From contig CALFUT010000037.1 of NCBI GenBank assembly GCA_937929805.1, positions 1-64,000 of the forward strand: a DNA stretch of 64,000 nt. Direction: 5' to 3'. The position numbers and the translations under genes were made by a program. The stretch comes from an uncultured Pirellulaceae bacterium. Lineage in GTDB: Bacteria; Planctomycetota; Planctomycetia; Pirellulales; Pirellulaceae. The notes beneath the pieces were generated by a model, which did no database searches, was not told the origin of the DNA, and was given only the letters and a program-made list of their open reading frames with translations. Each line of letters begins with the position of its first letter. The stretch's first letter is position 1. Below are positions 7,839 through 17,068 of this stretch, in pieces.

Positions 7839-9344
7839 ATGGACAAAAGTATCCGTTATGACGTTTCGCTCGGGATGCGCTTGCTAAGAGCGATGCCGGT
7901 GGTTGCCGTATATTTCGGTTTGGCCCTAGTGATCTTTCTCTTCCTGCCCGACCGCGCGAGAGCCATTCCTTTGGAATCGATTGCTGTGCTAGGGATCATT
8001 GGGATTTGGAGATATCTCTGGCTGATCACTCACTGCATCCGCGCTGCGATCTACGAGCACATCTACTACCCGAAGCTAAAATTCCAAGCCAATCAACTAC
8101 CTGATGACGAAAAATACCCGAATCGGCTTTACTTCTTAATCCCGACGTTCAAGGAAAAGCCGCAGGTAACTCGGTCGATGTTCAATTCGGTGTTGAACGA
8201 AACTGGCCAGCTTCCGTCCGAAGTGGTTGTGTTCGTTAATTCGGGCAGCGAAGAAGAAGATGATATTTTCCGGGAGGTACACAGGGATCACCCGGCGTCC
8301 GGTCACGTTAAGCTGGAATTTGTCAGGCAATCTGCCGGTAAACGACAGGGGATGGCCGACTGTCTTTACTCGCTTTCGAATATGCCGGTCGATGACTCCG
8401 ACATTGTCGTGCTAATGGATGGCGACACTGTTTTGGGCAAAGGCATCATGGAAAAGTGCTTGCCGCTGTTCGCACTACGCCCGAATCTGGATGCGGTTAC
8501 CACCGACAATATTTCCGTTACCGAAGGACACTGGCTGTACCGAAAGTGGTACACCCTGCGCTTCGCGATGCGGCATCGTTACATGAAATCGTTAAGTCTT
8601 TCGGGGCAACTGCAGGTTCTAACCGGCCGTTTCTCGTTATTTCGCGCCCGAGAATGTGTCAAACCAGAATTCATTGCGTCACTTGAAAATGATCGGATCA
8701 AGCACTGGCTTCACGGTGAGATTAAGTTCGTCACGGGGGACGATAAAAGCACTTGGTACACGTTGCTTAAAAAAGGTAGCGAGATGCTATACGTGCCCGA
8801 TGCAATCATCTATTGCATGGAGGATTCGGGGCCGACGCCTGTGCGGATGAGTATCCAAAAGATGCATCGTTGGTTCGGAAACATGCTGCGGAACAACGGC
8901 CGAGCGATTGGTTTGGGGATGGGCGGTCAAAAAACGTTTGTCTGGTGGTGCCATGTTGACCAACGGCTTTCGATGTTCACCAGTTTGCTGGGGCCGGTTT
9001 CTGCGCTTTGGGCCAGCCTGTGGTTGAGCCCGTACTATCTGCTGGTGTATGCCATCTTGGTACTGTTGGTTCGGACGCTCTATATCTTGATCCTCACATT
9101 GGAAGGCCACCGCTTGTCGCTGGTCGATATCCCAATGTTGCTTTACACCCAATGGGTCGGTAGCATCGTCAAGATTTACACGCTATTCCATCTGCACAAG
9201 CAAAAATGGAATTCGCATCGAACGAACATGGATGACAAAGCACAACGCGAATCCCTGCTCGACTACGCGATTCCAAAAATGGAGATGCTTTTGTGCTACG
9301 CCGGTTTGCTGACGTTTGTTATTAGCATGGTTGGCAGTAAATAG
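7839..9344 (+). CDS. alg8: Alg8-like processive family 2 glycosyltransferase
   Basis: 501 residues, inner membrane. There are two N-terminal TM helices (about 20-38 and 46-66), a cytoplasmic GT2 domain and C-terminal TM helices. Catalytic features are DGD at 194-196 (MDGDTV), the acceptor-site segment ending LTGRFSLFR (261-269), GDDKSTW at 300-306 and the QxxRW motif of processive synthases (Gln340, Arg344, Trp345). The GDDKS, YVPDA and RWxGNxLRxN blocks are those of Pseudomonas Alg8, mannuronan synthase. By homology it polymerises a sugar nucleotide (GDP-mannuronate in alginate) and pushes the chain across the membrane. The actual sugar here is inference. No GDP-mannose dehydrogenase, epimerase or lyase of the alginate operon is present in the window. 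Confidence 0.88.
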   Translation: MDKSIRYDVSLGMRLLRAMPVVAVYFGLALVIFLFLPDRARAIPLESIAVLGIIGIWRYLWLITHCIRAAIYEHIYYPKLKFQANQLPDDEKYPNRLYFLIPTFKEKPQVTRSMFNSVLNETGQLPSEVVVFVNSGSEEEDDIFREVHRDHPASGHVKLEFVRQSAGKRQGMADCLYSLSNMPVDDSDIVVLMDGDTVLGKGIMEKCLPLFALRPNLDAVTTDNISVTEGHWLYRKWYTLRFAMRHRYMKSLSLSGQLQVLTGRFSLFRARECVKPEFIASLENDRIKHWLHGEIKFVTGDDKSTWYTLLKKGSEMLYVPDAIIYCMEDSGPTPVRMSIQKMHRWFGNMLRNNGRAIGLGMGGQKTFVWWCHVDQRLSMFTSLLGPVSALWASLWLSPYYLLVYAILVLLVRTLYILILTLEGHRLSLVDIPMLLYTQWVGSIVKIYTLFHLHKQKWNSHRTNMDDKAQRESLLDYAIPKMEMLLCYAGLLTFVISMVGSK

Positions 9345-9496
9345 CTTATTGCCTGTCGCGTTTTTGAATCGAGTCACTTTGACTGGGGCGTCGAAATGCG
9401 TACGACTCCCCGGCCATTAGCTGCCGGGTGGTTGGTCGACGTAGCGACAGCGAGCACTTTTCCGTGTCGACGAAGGTGCTGAAACAACTTTCAAAG

Positions 9497-10972
9497 TTAT
9501 TCGAAATCAACTTGCTGGGGCGAACCTGATTCCATCGGTAGTCGATCCGATGAGATTGCGTCAGATATGTCAGAATCGCAAAGGAAAGCTTCCGCTTGCT
9601 CCTCCGGATTGGATGCCGATTCAAGACCAACATCCAAAATCGTCTTCGTTTCCACGGGTGGTTCCTCTTCCGTCTCGTCTGCCCAGCCCGCAGGCGAATG
9701 CGGGGTAATAATCGTGTCGGTCGGATCGATGCGGCCGAGATATTTTTGAGGCAACCGGCAGTGGACTTTGACAAAGTCTTCGCCGTACTGCGTCGAGATG
9801 ATTTCTCCCTTGGCTGCCAAGTAGGCCAGCAGTTTTCCATTGCTGATCGACATTTCGATATCAACGTCTTGGAACGATCGACTGAGCGCGTCACCAACGA
9901 CGCTGTGCAGTTTTTCAAATCCGACGTTCGTTTTGGCACTGACAGGAATGGCGTTCGAATATCGATTCATCAACGCGTCCAAGCGTGATGGGTCATGGAT
10001 CTGATCCACTTTGTTTAGAACCAGCAAGGCGTCTTTTTCTTCGATGCCAAGTTCTTTCAAGACGTCATACACTGCTTGAATCTGATCAATCACTTGCGGA
10101 TTACTCGCGTCGGCGACGTGTAGCAGCAGATCGGCTTGGCGAGTCTCTTCGAGCGTTGCTTTGAAACTGGCGATCAGTTTGTGAGGCAAATCGCGAATGA
10201 ATCCAACAGTATCGCTCAGCAGCACAGGTCCCCACTTCGGTAAGTGCCAGCGCCGGGTCCGTGTGTCAAGCGTCGCAAAAAGCTTGTCCTGAGCAAGTAC
10301 TTTCGCGTCGGTTAATGCGTTCATCAGCGTGCTCTTACCCGCATTGGTGTAGCCCACCAACGAAACCGTCATCGTTCCTTTGCGTGATTCGACCTGACGT
10401 TGTTTTCGTTTTTCAACCTTGCCAAGTTCAGTCTTCAGGTCGTGGATCCGTTTCTCAACGAGACGGCGATCGGTCTCCAATTGCTTTTCACCCGGGCCAC
10501 GCATACCAACGCCCATCTTCAGGCGGGAAAGGTGAGTCCACATGCGTTTGAGTCGCGGGAGTGAGTATTCCAGCTGCGCCAATTCGACCGCCAAGCGTGA
10601 CTCGTAGGTCCGCGCGTGAGTCGCAAAGATGTCCAAAATTAACTCGGTCCGATCAAGCACTTTGCAATTGAGCGCTTGTTCGAGGTTGCGATTCTGTGCG
10701 GGCGAGAGATCGTTATCAAAAATGACGACATCAGCCGCGTGGAACTCGACCAGTGTTTCCAGTTCGACTAGCTTTCCTTTTCCGAGGTAGGCCGCCGGGT
10801 CTGGTCGCTCGCGACGCTGCACCAATCCGGCCATCACCAGCGAGCCAGCGGTTTCCGCCAGTCCGGTTAACTCCTCCAAAGGGTCAAGCTCAGCCGGATC
10901 GTCAGGCAGAATCACTCGCACGACAATTGCGACTTCTTCGTCTGATTTTCGGGTTCTTTCGCGATCGTGCAT
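9497..10972 (-). CDS. hflX: Ribosome-associated GTPase HflX
   Basis: 491 residues from the ATG at 10972. The N-terminal HflX nucleotide-binding domain includes GKGKLVEL and the SPAQNRNLE stretch. The family signature GMRGPGEKQLETDRR is near 156-170. The G domain has G1 GYTNAGKS at 207-214, G3 DTVGFIRDLP and G4 NKVD. HflX splits stalled or hibernating ribosomes and binds 50S subunits. The protein extends about 60 residues beyond the usual end with a strongly acidic tail (EETEEEPP and following). It is convergent with the alg8-like gene (152 bp apart). No ribosome site is obvious before the ATG, and transcription from the 11-kb region is likely independent. Confidence 0.95.
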   Translation of the reverse strand: MHDRERTRKSDEEVAIVVRVILPDDPAELDPLEELTGLAETAGSLVMAGLVQRRERPDPAAYLGKGKLVELETLVEFHAADVVIFDNDLSPAQNRNLEQALNCKVLDRTELILDIFATHARTYESRLAVELAQLEYSLPRLKRMWTHLSRLKMGVGMRGPGEKQLETDRRLVEKRIHDLKTELGKVEKRKQRQVESRKGTMTVSLVGYTNAGKSTLMNALTDAKVLAQDKLFATLDTRTRRWHLPKWGPVLLSDTVGFIRDLPHKLIASFKATLEETRQADLLLHVADASNPQVIDQIQAVYDVLKELGIEEKDALLVLNKVDQIHDPSRLDALMNRYSNAIPVSAKTNVGFEKLHSVVGDALSRSFQDVDIEMSISNGKLLAYLAAKGEIISTQYGEDFVKVHCRLPQKYLGRIDPTDTIITPHSPAGWADETEEEPPVETKTILDVGLESASNPEEQAEAFLCDSDISDAISSDRLPMESGSPQQVDFE

Positions 10973-11244
10973 GATTATCAACGGGAACAGTAAAACGGTT
11001 AGGCGTAAAAGTATAGGTTTTATCCCAACCGAAGGCGAGCAGAATAATTACGGGAGCCAAACGAAGCTGTCACTCATAAGCGAATCTGCTGTCTAGGAGG
11101 CCCGCTTTCCGTCTGCCGTAAAAACGCCTCTCGGTATGGTGAGCCTTTTCGGTGACGCGAGTCGAAAGAACGGTTGGCGTGTTCGGCGCGACATGCTGAC
11201 GCAGCTGGTTCGCACATCCGATGGCTGCGGTTAACTTAAGAGCC

Positions 11245-11625
11245 ATGCTGAACATAACAAAACAGAACATTTTATGGGTCGATTGCATCGGGGGGCTTTT
11301 TGTCGGTGTCTTGGTGCTGTGTCTCTGTCGTTTGATCAGCAGCTGGGGTGGATTGCCGATTCGAATCGTGGCCATGGTCGGTTTCGCCAATCTGTTTTAT
11401 GGAACCTACTCACTTTGGCTGACGACTCGAACCCCTCGACCGATGGTATTTCTGCAAATCCTTGCACTTGCAAACATGGCTTGGTTGCTGGTTTGCATTT
11501 CGATTGTTGTTTCTCATTGGAGCGAAATTACAATTTTGGGAATTACTCACAAACTGACGGAAGGCATCTACGTTGCTGGGCTCGGATACATGGAGTGGCA
11601 ATGGCGCGAAACGCTGGCCGAGTGA
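11245..11625 (+). CDS. Small multi-pass membrane protein, unknown function
   Basis: 126 residues from the ATG at 11245, which has an AAGAG ribosome-site-like stretch upstream. An earlier in-frame ATG at 11221 would add eight residues. Four hydrophobic segments are visible: 10-32 (GGLFVGVLVLCLC), 40-57, 70-90 and 98-115. The family is not one I can name. It sits alone between hflX (divergent) and the SGNH/MBOAT pair (convergent). It could be a DoxX-like or other small membrane protein, but no diagnostic residues are seen. Confidence 0.6.
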   Translation: MLNITKQNILWVDCIGGLFVGVLVLCLCRLISSWGGLPIRIVAMVGFANLFYGTYSLWLTTRTPRPMVFLQILALANMAWLLVCISIVVSHWSEITILGITHKLTEGIYVAGLGYMEWQWRETLAE

Positions 11626-11726
11626 AACGTGAGTTTCTCGTAAACTTGGGCCGGGGATTCGTGCTCCATGATGGTTAGCGAAACGTTGGAGCGGGCCTGT
11701 GCTTGAGTTGAACGCTTCTCGTCGGC

Positions 11727-12674
11727 TTACGGTTGCTCTGGGTTGGCGATCAACCTTGCGTTTAATTGCTCTGCCAGCGTGTGGCTTGCTCTGATTTTCT
11801 CGCGATGGATCAAGTGATAGGGCGTGTCAAAAAAGCAATTGTCGCTCAGCAGCGTGTCGGGAAGCCGATTGAGCATCCGGGCTCCAAAAATCTTTGCCAG
11901 TTGATTTTCAGTTTTCCCAAGCGTTAGCATAGCTTTGGTGATTGTCGATTTCGGAATGCAGGGCAAGCGATAGAAGACGGTAACTCCTTTGTCTTGGCAT
12001 TCTTGGTCGAAAATTTTCAGGCGGGTTAGATACTCGGTCGCCGCTGGATATACGTCGATTGTCCAGCGACTCTGCCGGTTCGGCGGCTGTCTATTTTCGT
12101 GCCCCACAAAGTCACCGCTCACATTGAAGTTCGATCTTAGGTACAACGGCTCGTTCTCGAACTGGCCGACTAGTTTGGACCACACAATTCTTGTTCGACT
12201 CGCAACAAGTTCCAGCACGCCTTCATCCAATGCGTACCTGATGGATTCACTCGAGATGAATCGAGCACTCGAAGGGCTGTGAAGCAACGTTTTGGCCACG
12301 ATCTGCCCGTACGGCTTGGTCGACAATTCGTTGTATTCAAGTGACAGCACAATCGCATCGCCCGGCTCACAAAAGCCGACTGCTTCTGACAAGCGAAAAG
12401 CGAGGCCCTGCCCCGCGTTGAGTCCTAAGTTCACGCATGGCCGTCCACATATTCGAGTGAAGGCTTCTGAGTCTGAGCCCCATGCGACGCTGGAGCCGCC
12501 TGCCAGAATAATTTTTGGTGACGGAGTTTCAGATGCGACCTGATACTTTGCCGGTATGGCGTTGAAGTAGTGATCCTCCGAACCACCCCACCACACCACC
12601 AGCGATGCGATGATCAGTTGAGGCGCAATGACACCCAAAATGGTCAGGGTCGGTTTGTTGAAAAAGTTAAACAT
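11727..12674 (-). CDS. SGNH-type membrane-anchored partner of an MBOAT acyltransferase
   Basis: 315 residues from the ATG at 12674, which starts two bases after the MBOAT stop codon, so the two are translationally coupled. One N-terminal TM anchor (about 10-30) is followed by an extracytoplasmic domain. The motif GGSSVAWGSDS near 59-69 fits SGNH block I with the nucleophile serine, and DTPYH near residue 286 fits block V (Asp and His). The layout recalls DltD, AlgJ and similar proteins that pass acyl groups from an MBOAT enzyme to a polymer. Its substrate is inferred to be an exopolysaccharide or another envelope polymer. Direct membership of the alginate module 2.4 kb away is a hypothesis. 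Confidence 0.7.
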   Translation of the reverse strand: MFNFFNKPTLTILGVIAPQLIIASLVVWWGGSEDHYFNAIPAKYQVASETPSPKIILAGGSSVAWGSDSEAFTRICGRPCVNLGLNAGQGLAFRLSEAVGFCEPGDAIVLSLEYNELSTKPYGQIVAKTLLHSPSSARFISSESIRYALDEGVLELVASRTRIVWSKLVGQFENEPLYLRSNFNVSGDFVGHENRQPPNRQSRWTIDVYPAATEYLTRLKIFDQECQDKGVTVFYRLPCIPKSTITKAMLTLGKTENQLAKIFGARMLNRLPDTLLSDNCFFDTPYHLIHREKIRASHTLAEQLNARLIANPEQP

Positions 12675-12676
12675 GC

Positions 12677-14125
12677 TCAAAACTGAAAATAGATGAACTC
12701 ACCAATCGATTCGGGCTTGAGGAACAACGTCACCCAGATGCAAATCGTACAAGCGACGTAAGTAGCAACGGGTGAAGTCTTGTACAAACCAAAGAACGGT
12801 ACCTCGTGCCTTCGACTGAACCACTCGATTAGCAGCAGCCCACACGGCAGGAGGATTCCTGAAATCGCGATTGAAGCGAACTCAGATTCCGGGAAATCGG
12901 GCAGGCGGAAGTCGGAAAACATTTTGGTTACACAGGCGATTGCGTCGTGTAGATCGGGAACACGAAAAAAGACCCACGCAACCAAGACAATCAAACATAC
13001 GGCGATCATTCGCATCAAGGTCGACAATTCCGGAATCAACTTTTCTCCGCCGGGCATGTGAGTCGAATGGCGGCGGTTTTTGGTCGCGAAAAAGTTCTCG
13101 ATGATAAGAACGATGCCATGAATGGCTCCCCAAATCACAAAGTTCCACGATGCTCCGTGCCACAGCCCGCTGATGACGAAGACAAGAAACAAATTGAAGT
13201 TGGTTCTGAATCGAGTACCCCGGCTTCCGCCAAGAGGAATGAACACGTAGTCGCGAAACCACGTTGAAAGCGAAATGTGCCAGCGTCGCCAGAATTCGCG
13301 AATCGACTGCGAAAAATACGGACAGCGAAAGTTCTGCATCAATCGGATTCCAAACAATCGGGCGCTACCGATCGCGATATCAGAATAGCCACTGAAGTCG
13401 CAGTAGATTTGGATCGCAAAACAAAACGCGCCAAACCAGATTTCTACTCCTGTCTGAGACGGGATGTCATTAAAGATGTCGTTGACCAACGGCGCTACGT
13501 TCGATGCGATGGCTGTTTTTTTGAAGAATCCCCAAACGATCTGCTGCAATCCTTTCATCACCTCGTGGTGGTCGTACTTTCTTGGTGACGTGACCTGAGG
13601 AAGCATGCGTGCTCCGCGTTCGATTGGGCCGGCAACCAACTGTGGAAAGAAAGAGACGTAGACGATGTAGTCGATCAACGAACGAGTTGGTTTGAGGTCA
13701 CCTCGGTACACATCAATTGAATAGCTGATCGTCTGAAAGGTGTAAAAGCTAATGCCGACCGGCAGGATGATGCTGAGCGTCAGCGGTTCAAGCGGCATTC
13801 CCATCGATTGGGCTGCGTTGACAAGCGAATCCTGAAAGAAGTGAAAGTACTTGAAGAACGCAAGTAAGCAGAGATTGGCCGCAAGGCTAACAAACAGATA
13901 GCTTTTTCTTTCGGAGCCCTCGGATTCGTCGATCTTTTGCGCACACCAGAAATCAATCAACGTCGACGTGAGCATCAAAGCGCAGAATCGCCAATCCCAC
14001 CACGCGTAGAATACGTAGCTGCAGACCGCCAGCAGGATGTTTTGCCGCGTGCGCGAGCTAAGATTCCAATAGACGATGAAAGTCATCAGCAGAAAAAGCA
14101 GATACGTTGCGCTGATGAAGTTCAT
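12677..14125 (-). CDS. MBOAT family O-acyltransferase (AlgI-like)
   Basis: 482 residues, polytopic inner membrane protein. The AlgI/DltB signatures are clear: GPIERGARMLPQ near 167-178, the block REFWRRWHISLSTWFRDYV at about 276-294 (His283), IPLGGSRG at 296-303, and SGLWHGASWNFVIWG at about 319-333 with the catalytic His323. AlgI-type proteins move an acyl group across the membrane for O-acetylation of a secreted polymer. The gene is first in a two-gene unit with the SGNH protein. The pairing supports modification of a cell-surface or secreted glycan; the identity of the glycan is not shown by the sequence. Confidence 0.92.
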   Translation of the reverse strand: MNFISATYLLFLLMTFIVYWNLSSRTRQNILLAVCSYVFYAWWDWRFCALMLTSTLIDFWCAQKIDESEGSERKSYLFVSLAANLCLLAFFKYFHFFQDSLVNAAQSMGMPLEPLTLSIILPVGISFYTFQTISYSIDVYRGDLKPTRSLIDYIVYVSFFPQLVAGPIERGARMLPQVTSPRKYDHHEVMKGLQQIVWGFFKKTAIASNVAPLVNDIFNDIPSQTGVEIWFGAFCFAIQIYCDFSGYSDIAIGSARLFGIRLMQNFRCPYFSQSIREFWRRWHISLSTWFRDYVFIPLGGSRGTRFRTNFNLFLVFVISGLWHGASWNFVIWGAIHGIVLIIENFFATKNRRHSTHMPGGEKLIPELSTLMRMIAVCLIVLVAWVFFRVPDLHDAIACVTKMFSDFRLPDFPESEFASIAISGILLPCGLLLIEWFSRRHEVPFFGLYKTSPVATYVACTICIWVTLFLKPESIGEFIYFQF

Positions 14126-14283
14126 GGGGCCGATCTGGAAGGTCTGATGTCGCGATTCTCAAAACGAGGGCGAGGCTGTGGTTTAGATTGCTCGCTACCT
14201 ATCGCAACAGGTTAGTTTTCGGCAGGTTGATCGGTGTGGCTTCAATCTGACGTGCCCGGATCGCCATGTTCTTTGGCAGCCAT

Positions 14284-15225
14284 TCACTCTCCTTCAAAAA
14301 ACTTCCCCGGAGTCAGCTGAATGTAGACCTTGGTTCCTTTGGCCGGCAGGTTGGGAGTGTTGGCCTCGTAAAGAAGATTGCCGTCCGTTGCGGAACTCGG
14401 AACGTTGATATCAATGCACGCCGTGGCGAAGTTGGACACGCAAAGGAGCGGTCCGCTGTCCGCGTAGTACCACGACTCGCCGGATTCTGGATCCTTTTCA
14501 AGAATGCTGCCGCCGAAAACCCAGTCGTGCGTTAAGCCGGTTCCATCGCGGAAATTACGAACCATTTCCTTACCCCAGCGAGTCATCGGACGATTGGAAA
14601 CAGGATCAAGCCAAGTGACGCGGACTTCCAAGATTGATCCAGAAGCTGATTTTTGAACTGGCTCCCATTGCACGGGTTTACCGGGCTCAGCGCCGATGGC
14701 CAGCAACGCCGCATGGACTTCCACCGCCGTCGCATGAGCTGCGATCACCGACTCATGTTCTTTCGTGTTGATTGGGCAGACAAACATTTCTAGGCCGCCG
14801 CGAGTCAGGCAAACGTGACCTGCGACGATCACCGACTTGTTTTTCACGTCCAGCCAGACTTCGCTGCCGCCGGGTTTACCCAGTCGTGTCCAATGCGCCG
14901 GAATCGGGATCGTTTGCGTCTCTGGTGGGACTTCCTCTTTCTCGGACAAATTCTCTGAAACATCGTCTTCAGATAAATCCTCTTCAGACAGATCCTCTGG
15001 CGAAGTAACGCTCGGCGCTTCGGACGGGTGACTGCCTTGCGCGACCGCGGCGGGTTCGTCTGCGTGCAATCGAGCAACCCCTGCGCCAATGACGGCAATG
15101 AAGATGATCAATGGCAGCATGTTCGTCCAGCCCGTGCTGAGGCTTAGCAGCCACCATGGACGGCTGTTTGCCCGTTCCTGTTTCATACGGGTCGGTTGTT
15201 CGAAAAGCCACATATTGATAGCCAT
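14284..15225 (-). CDS. YdjY-domain secreted protein
   Basis: 313 residues if started at the ATG at 15225; ATGs at 15213 and 15186 are alternatives and none has a clear ribosome site. An N-terminal hydrophobic segment (MLPLIIFIAVIGAGVARLHA) acts as signal or anchor. A low-complexity acidic linker with repeated SEEDLSEDD units follows. The C-terminal region has the YdjY layout: WLDVKNKSVIVAGHVCLTRG, then LEMFVCPINTKEHESVIAAH and the HAALLAIGAEPGKPV segment. YdjY domains are common in planctomycete exported proteins; their role is not established. The longer open frame to 15738 overlaps the divergent gene and is not real. Confidence 0.8.
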   Translation of the reverse strand: MAINMWLFEQPTRMKQERANSRPWWLLSLSTGWTNMLPLIIFIAVIGAGVARLHADEPAAVAQGSHPSEAPSVTSPEDLSEEDLSEDDVSENLSEKEEVPPETQTIPIPAHWTRLGKPGGSEVWLDVKNKSVIVAGHVCLTRGGLEMFVCPINTKEHESVIAAHATAVEVHAALLAIGAEPGKPVQWEPVQKSASGSILEVRVTWLDPVSNRPMTRWGKEMVRNFRDGTGLTHDWVFGGSILEKDPESGESWYYADSGPLLCVSNFATACIDINVPSSATDGNLLYEANTPNLPAKGTKVYIQLTPGKFFEGE

Positions 15226-15346
15226 TGGTTGGGAGGAAACATTAAGATTACCGATCAGACCGTTCTCGATAGGGTGGTTGAATGATAGAATAGACGTGCT
15301 GACCGATTTACTACGATGAATTGACGACATTTTGACAGGAACGCTG

Positions 15347-17068
15347 GTGCTGAAAAAGATGGAGTCTTGGTCAAAATTCGCCAAGCGGATTTCGCGACCC
15401 GGACGATGGCAAAAGTATAGCAAACTGCTGGGAGGTGAACCGGACCGGAGATTGAATTCGCCTTTGCGATGGGCGCTCCCTAGTTCAGTGCTCAATGGTG
15501 ACACGCTGTCGACGATCGAGCGTTGGTACCGTTCCGTGGGCAGCCAGCGAAAGCTTAAATCAACAGCTCGCGACATCATGGAAACGACCGGAACGCTCTC
15601 GCTGGGAGCAGGTGGGCAGCTGCGGGCCGACGCCGAATCCGCTTTGCTGGCGATTGCAGCCGCGCAATCGATCGGAGCCGTCGCTGCCAAGTCCGACGAA
15701 GGCCAGTGGCACGAAACCCTTGACCATCTGCTGGACATTTCCGTGTCGTCCCGAAGCGACTGGGAGCTCAGCCCGTGGGGCTACCAACTAGTTTCGGTGG
15801 AATTGCCGATGACTTTGGCGTTTATGTTGCCGGAAGTCGAAACGATGGATCAGACCGGTCGAGACGCGGCGAGCCGCTTAAACAATTCGTTAAGCGCCAT
15901 GCTGGATTTTGACGGATGGCCTTCTGCCGACTACTTGCCGGTGTTGGCTCCTTTGGTCGCTAGCTGGACACGCTGTTTGAAAATGGCACGCAAGTTAGGG
16001 CTGCCATCTGACCCCGCCGTTGACGAACAGGTTCAATGGCTGGTGCCGCAAGTGTTTCGCTTGATGAGAAACGACGGATCGTTAATGTTGTCGGCCTACG
16101 ATGATTCGCCTCTCGAAGGCGATTTTGTATCCCATTTGTTGTCGTTGATGAAAGGTAAGCGGCGAGATAAAAAGTTTGCTCAAGTTTGTCGCGTGAAGAA
16201 ACCCAAGGCTGCTGACGTGTTGGCGATCGACCTTCAAGAAAGTTCGCTCTCTGAGTGGGCGTCGTCCGGCGTTTACCAAGCGCAGTGGAAGCGACGTTCA
16301 CCCAAGCTGGCGATCGATTATTCGAATCAACAGTGCCGGTTGGAGATTGGTCGCGATTTGCCGTTGCTTGGCGGTCGGGTCATGCCCGAGATTCGGCTTG
16401 GCGATCAACTGCTTGAGCCGGTTAGCGATTTCGAGGCCGTTTGCGATGAGCAAAACGATCATCTTGATTACTTGGAACTAGAAATTGAGTTGTCGAACGG
16501 TGTCAGGTTGCAACGTCAGTTTATTTTGTCTCGAGAAGATGAGTTTTTAATCGTTGCCGATGTGGTTCTCGCTGAGAAACCGGCCGTGATTGACTACCGT
16601 TGCAAGTGGCCGTTGGCGCCGCGTGTTTCGGTGATGCGAGAAACGGAGACGCGAGAGCTCTATCTGACGGCCGGGAAAATTCAATCGCTGGTGTTACCGC
16701 TGGCTCTGCCCGAGTGGAAATCGGCTCGGCATGACGGGCAACTTGACTTTGGTGATGAAGGGCTTGATCTGCGTCAACGATCCACCGGACGATCACTGTA
16801 TGCTCCGATGGTTTTCGATTTGAACCCCAAGCGAAGCAAACGTCCTCGTACGTGGCGGCCTCTGACGGTCGCCCAACAATTAAAAATTGTGCCCAACGAT
16901 GTTGCATCCGCGTTTCGAATCCAGTTAGACAACCAACAGTGGATTATCTACAGATCCTTGGTGGAAAAAGGTAATCGCACGTTCATGGGTGAGAACTTCA
17001 CCGGCGAGTTCTTTTTGGGCTCCTTTGACGCTAACGGAAACGTTGAACCTTTGTTGCAAATTCAATGA
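15347..17068 (+). CDS. Hypothetical protein with alpha-helical barrel plus beta-sandwich layout
   Basis: 573 residues from a GTG at 15347 preceded by AGGA at a good distance; a TTG at 15332 and an ATG at 15359 are alternatives. There is no signal peptide. The first half (to about 270) is helical and the second half is beta-rich with many charged strands (about 330-570). This helical-then-sandwich order resembles heparinase II/III-like polysaccharide lyases, but I see no certain catalytic His/Tyr pair, so this is only a structural guess. It overlaps the next gene by an ATGA, which means translational coupling to the PLP-binding protein. Confidence 0.75.
   Translation: MLKKMESWSKFAKRISRPGRWQKYSKLLGGEPDRRLNSPLRWALPSSVLNGDTLSTIERWYRSVGSQRKLKSTARDIMETTGTLSLGAGGQLRADAESALLAIAAAQSIGAVAAKSDEGQWHETLDHLLDISVSSRSDWELSPWGYQLVSVELPMTLAFMLPEVETMDQTGRDAASRLNNSLSAMLDFDGWPSADYLPVLAPLVASWTRCLKMARKLGLPSDPAVDEQVQWLVPQVFRLMRNDGSLMLSAYDDSPLEGDFVSHLLSLMKGKRRDKKFAQVCRVKKPKAADVLAIDLQESSLSEWASSGVYQAQWKRRSPKLAIDYSNQQCRLEIGRDLPLLGGRVMPEIRLGDQLLEPVSDFEAVCDEQNDHLDYLELEIELSNGVRLQRQFILSREDEFLIVADVVLAEKPAVIDYRCKWPLAPRVSVMRETETRELYLTAGKIQSLVLPLALPEWKSARHDGQLDFGDEGLDLRQRSTGRSLYAPMVFDLNPKRSKRPRTWRPLTVAQQLKIVPNDVASAFRIQLDNQQWIIYRSLVEKGNRTFMGENFTGEFFLGSFDANGNVEPLLQIQ

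Noticed and set aside
15226-15738. N-terminal extension of the YdjY gene to 15738
   Set aside because: It would overlap the divergent 573-residue gene and its sequence is non-conserved and Ser-rich; the true start is near 15225 or later.
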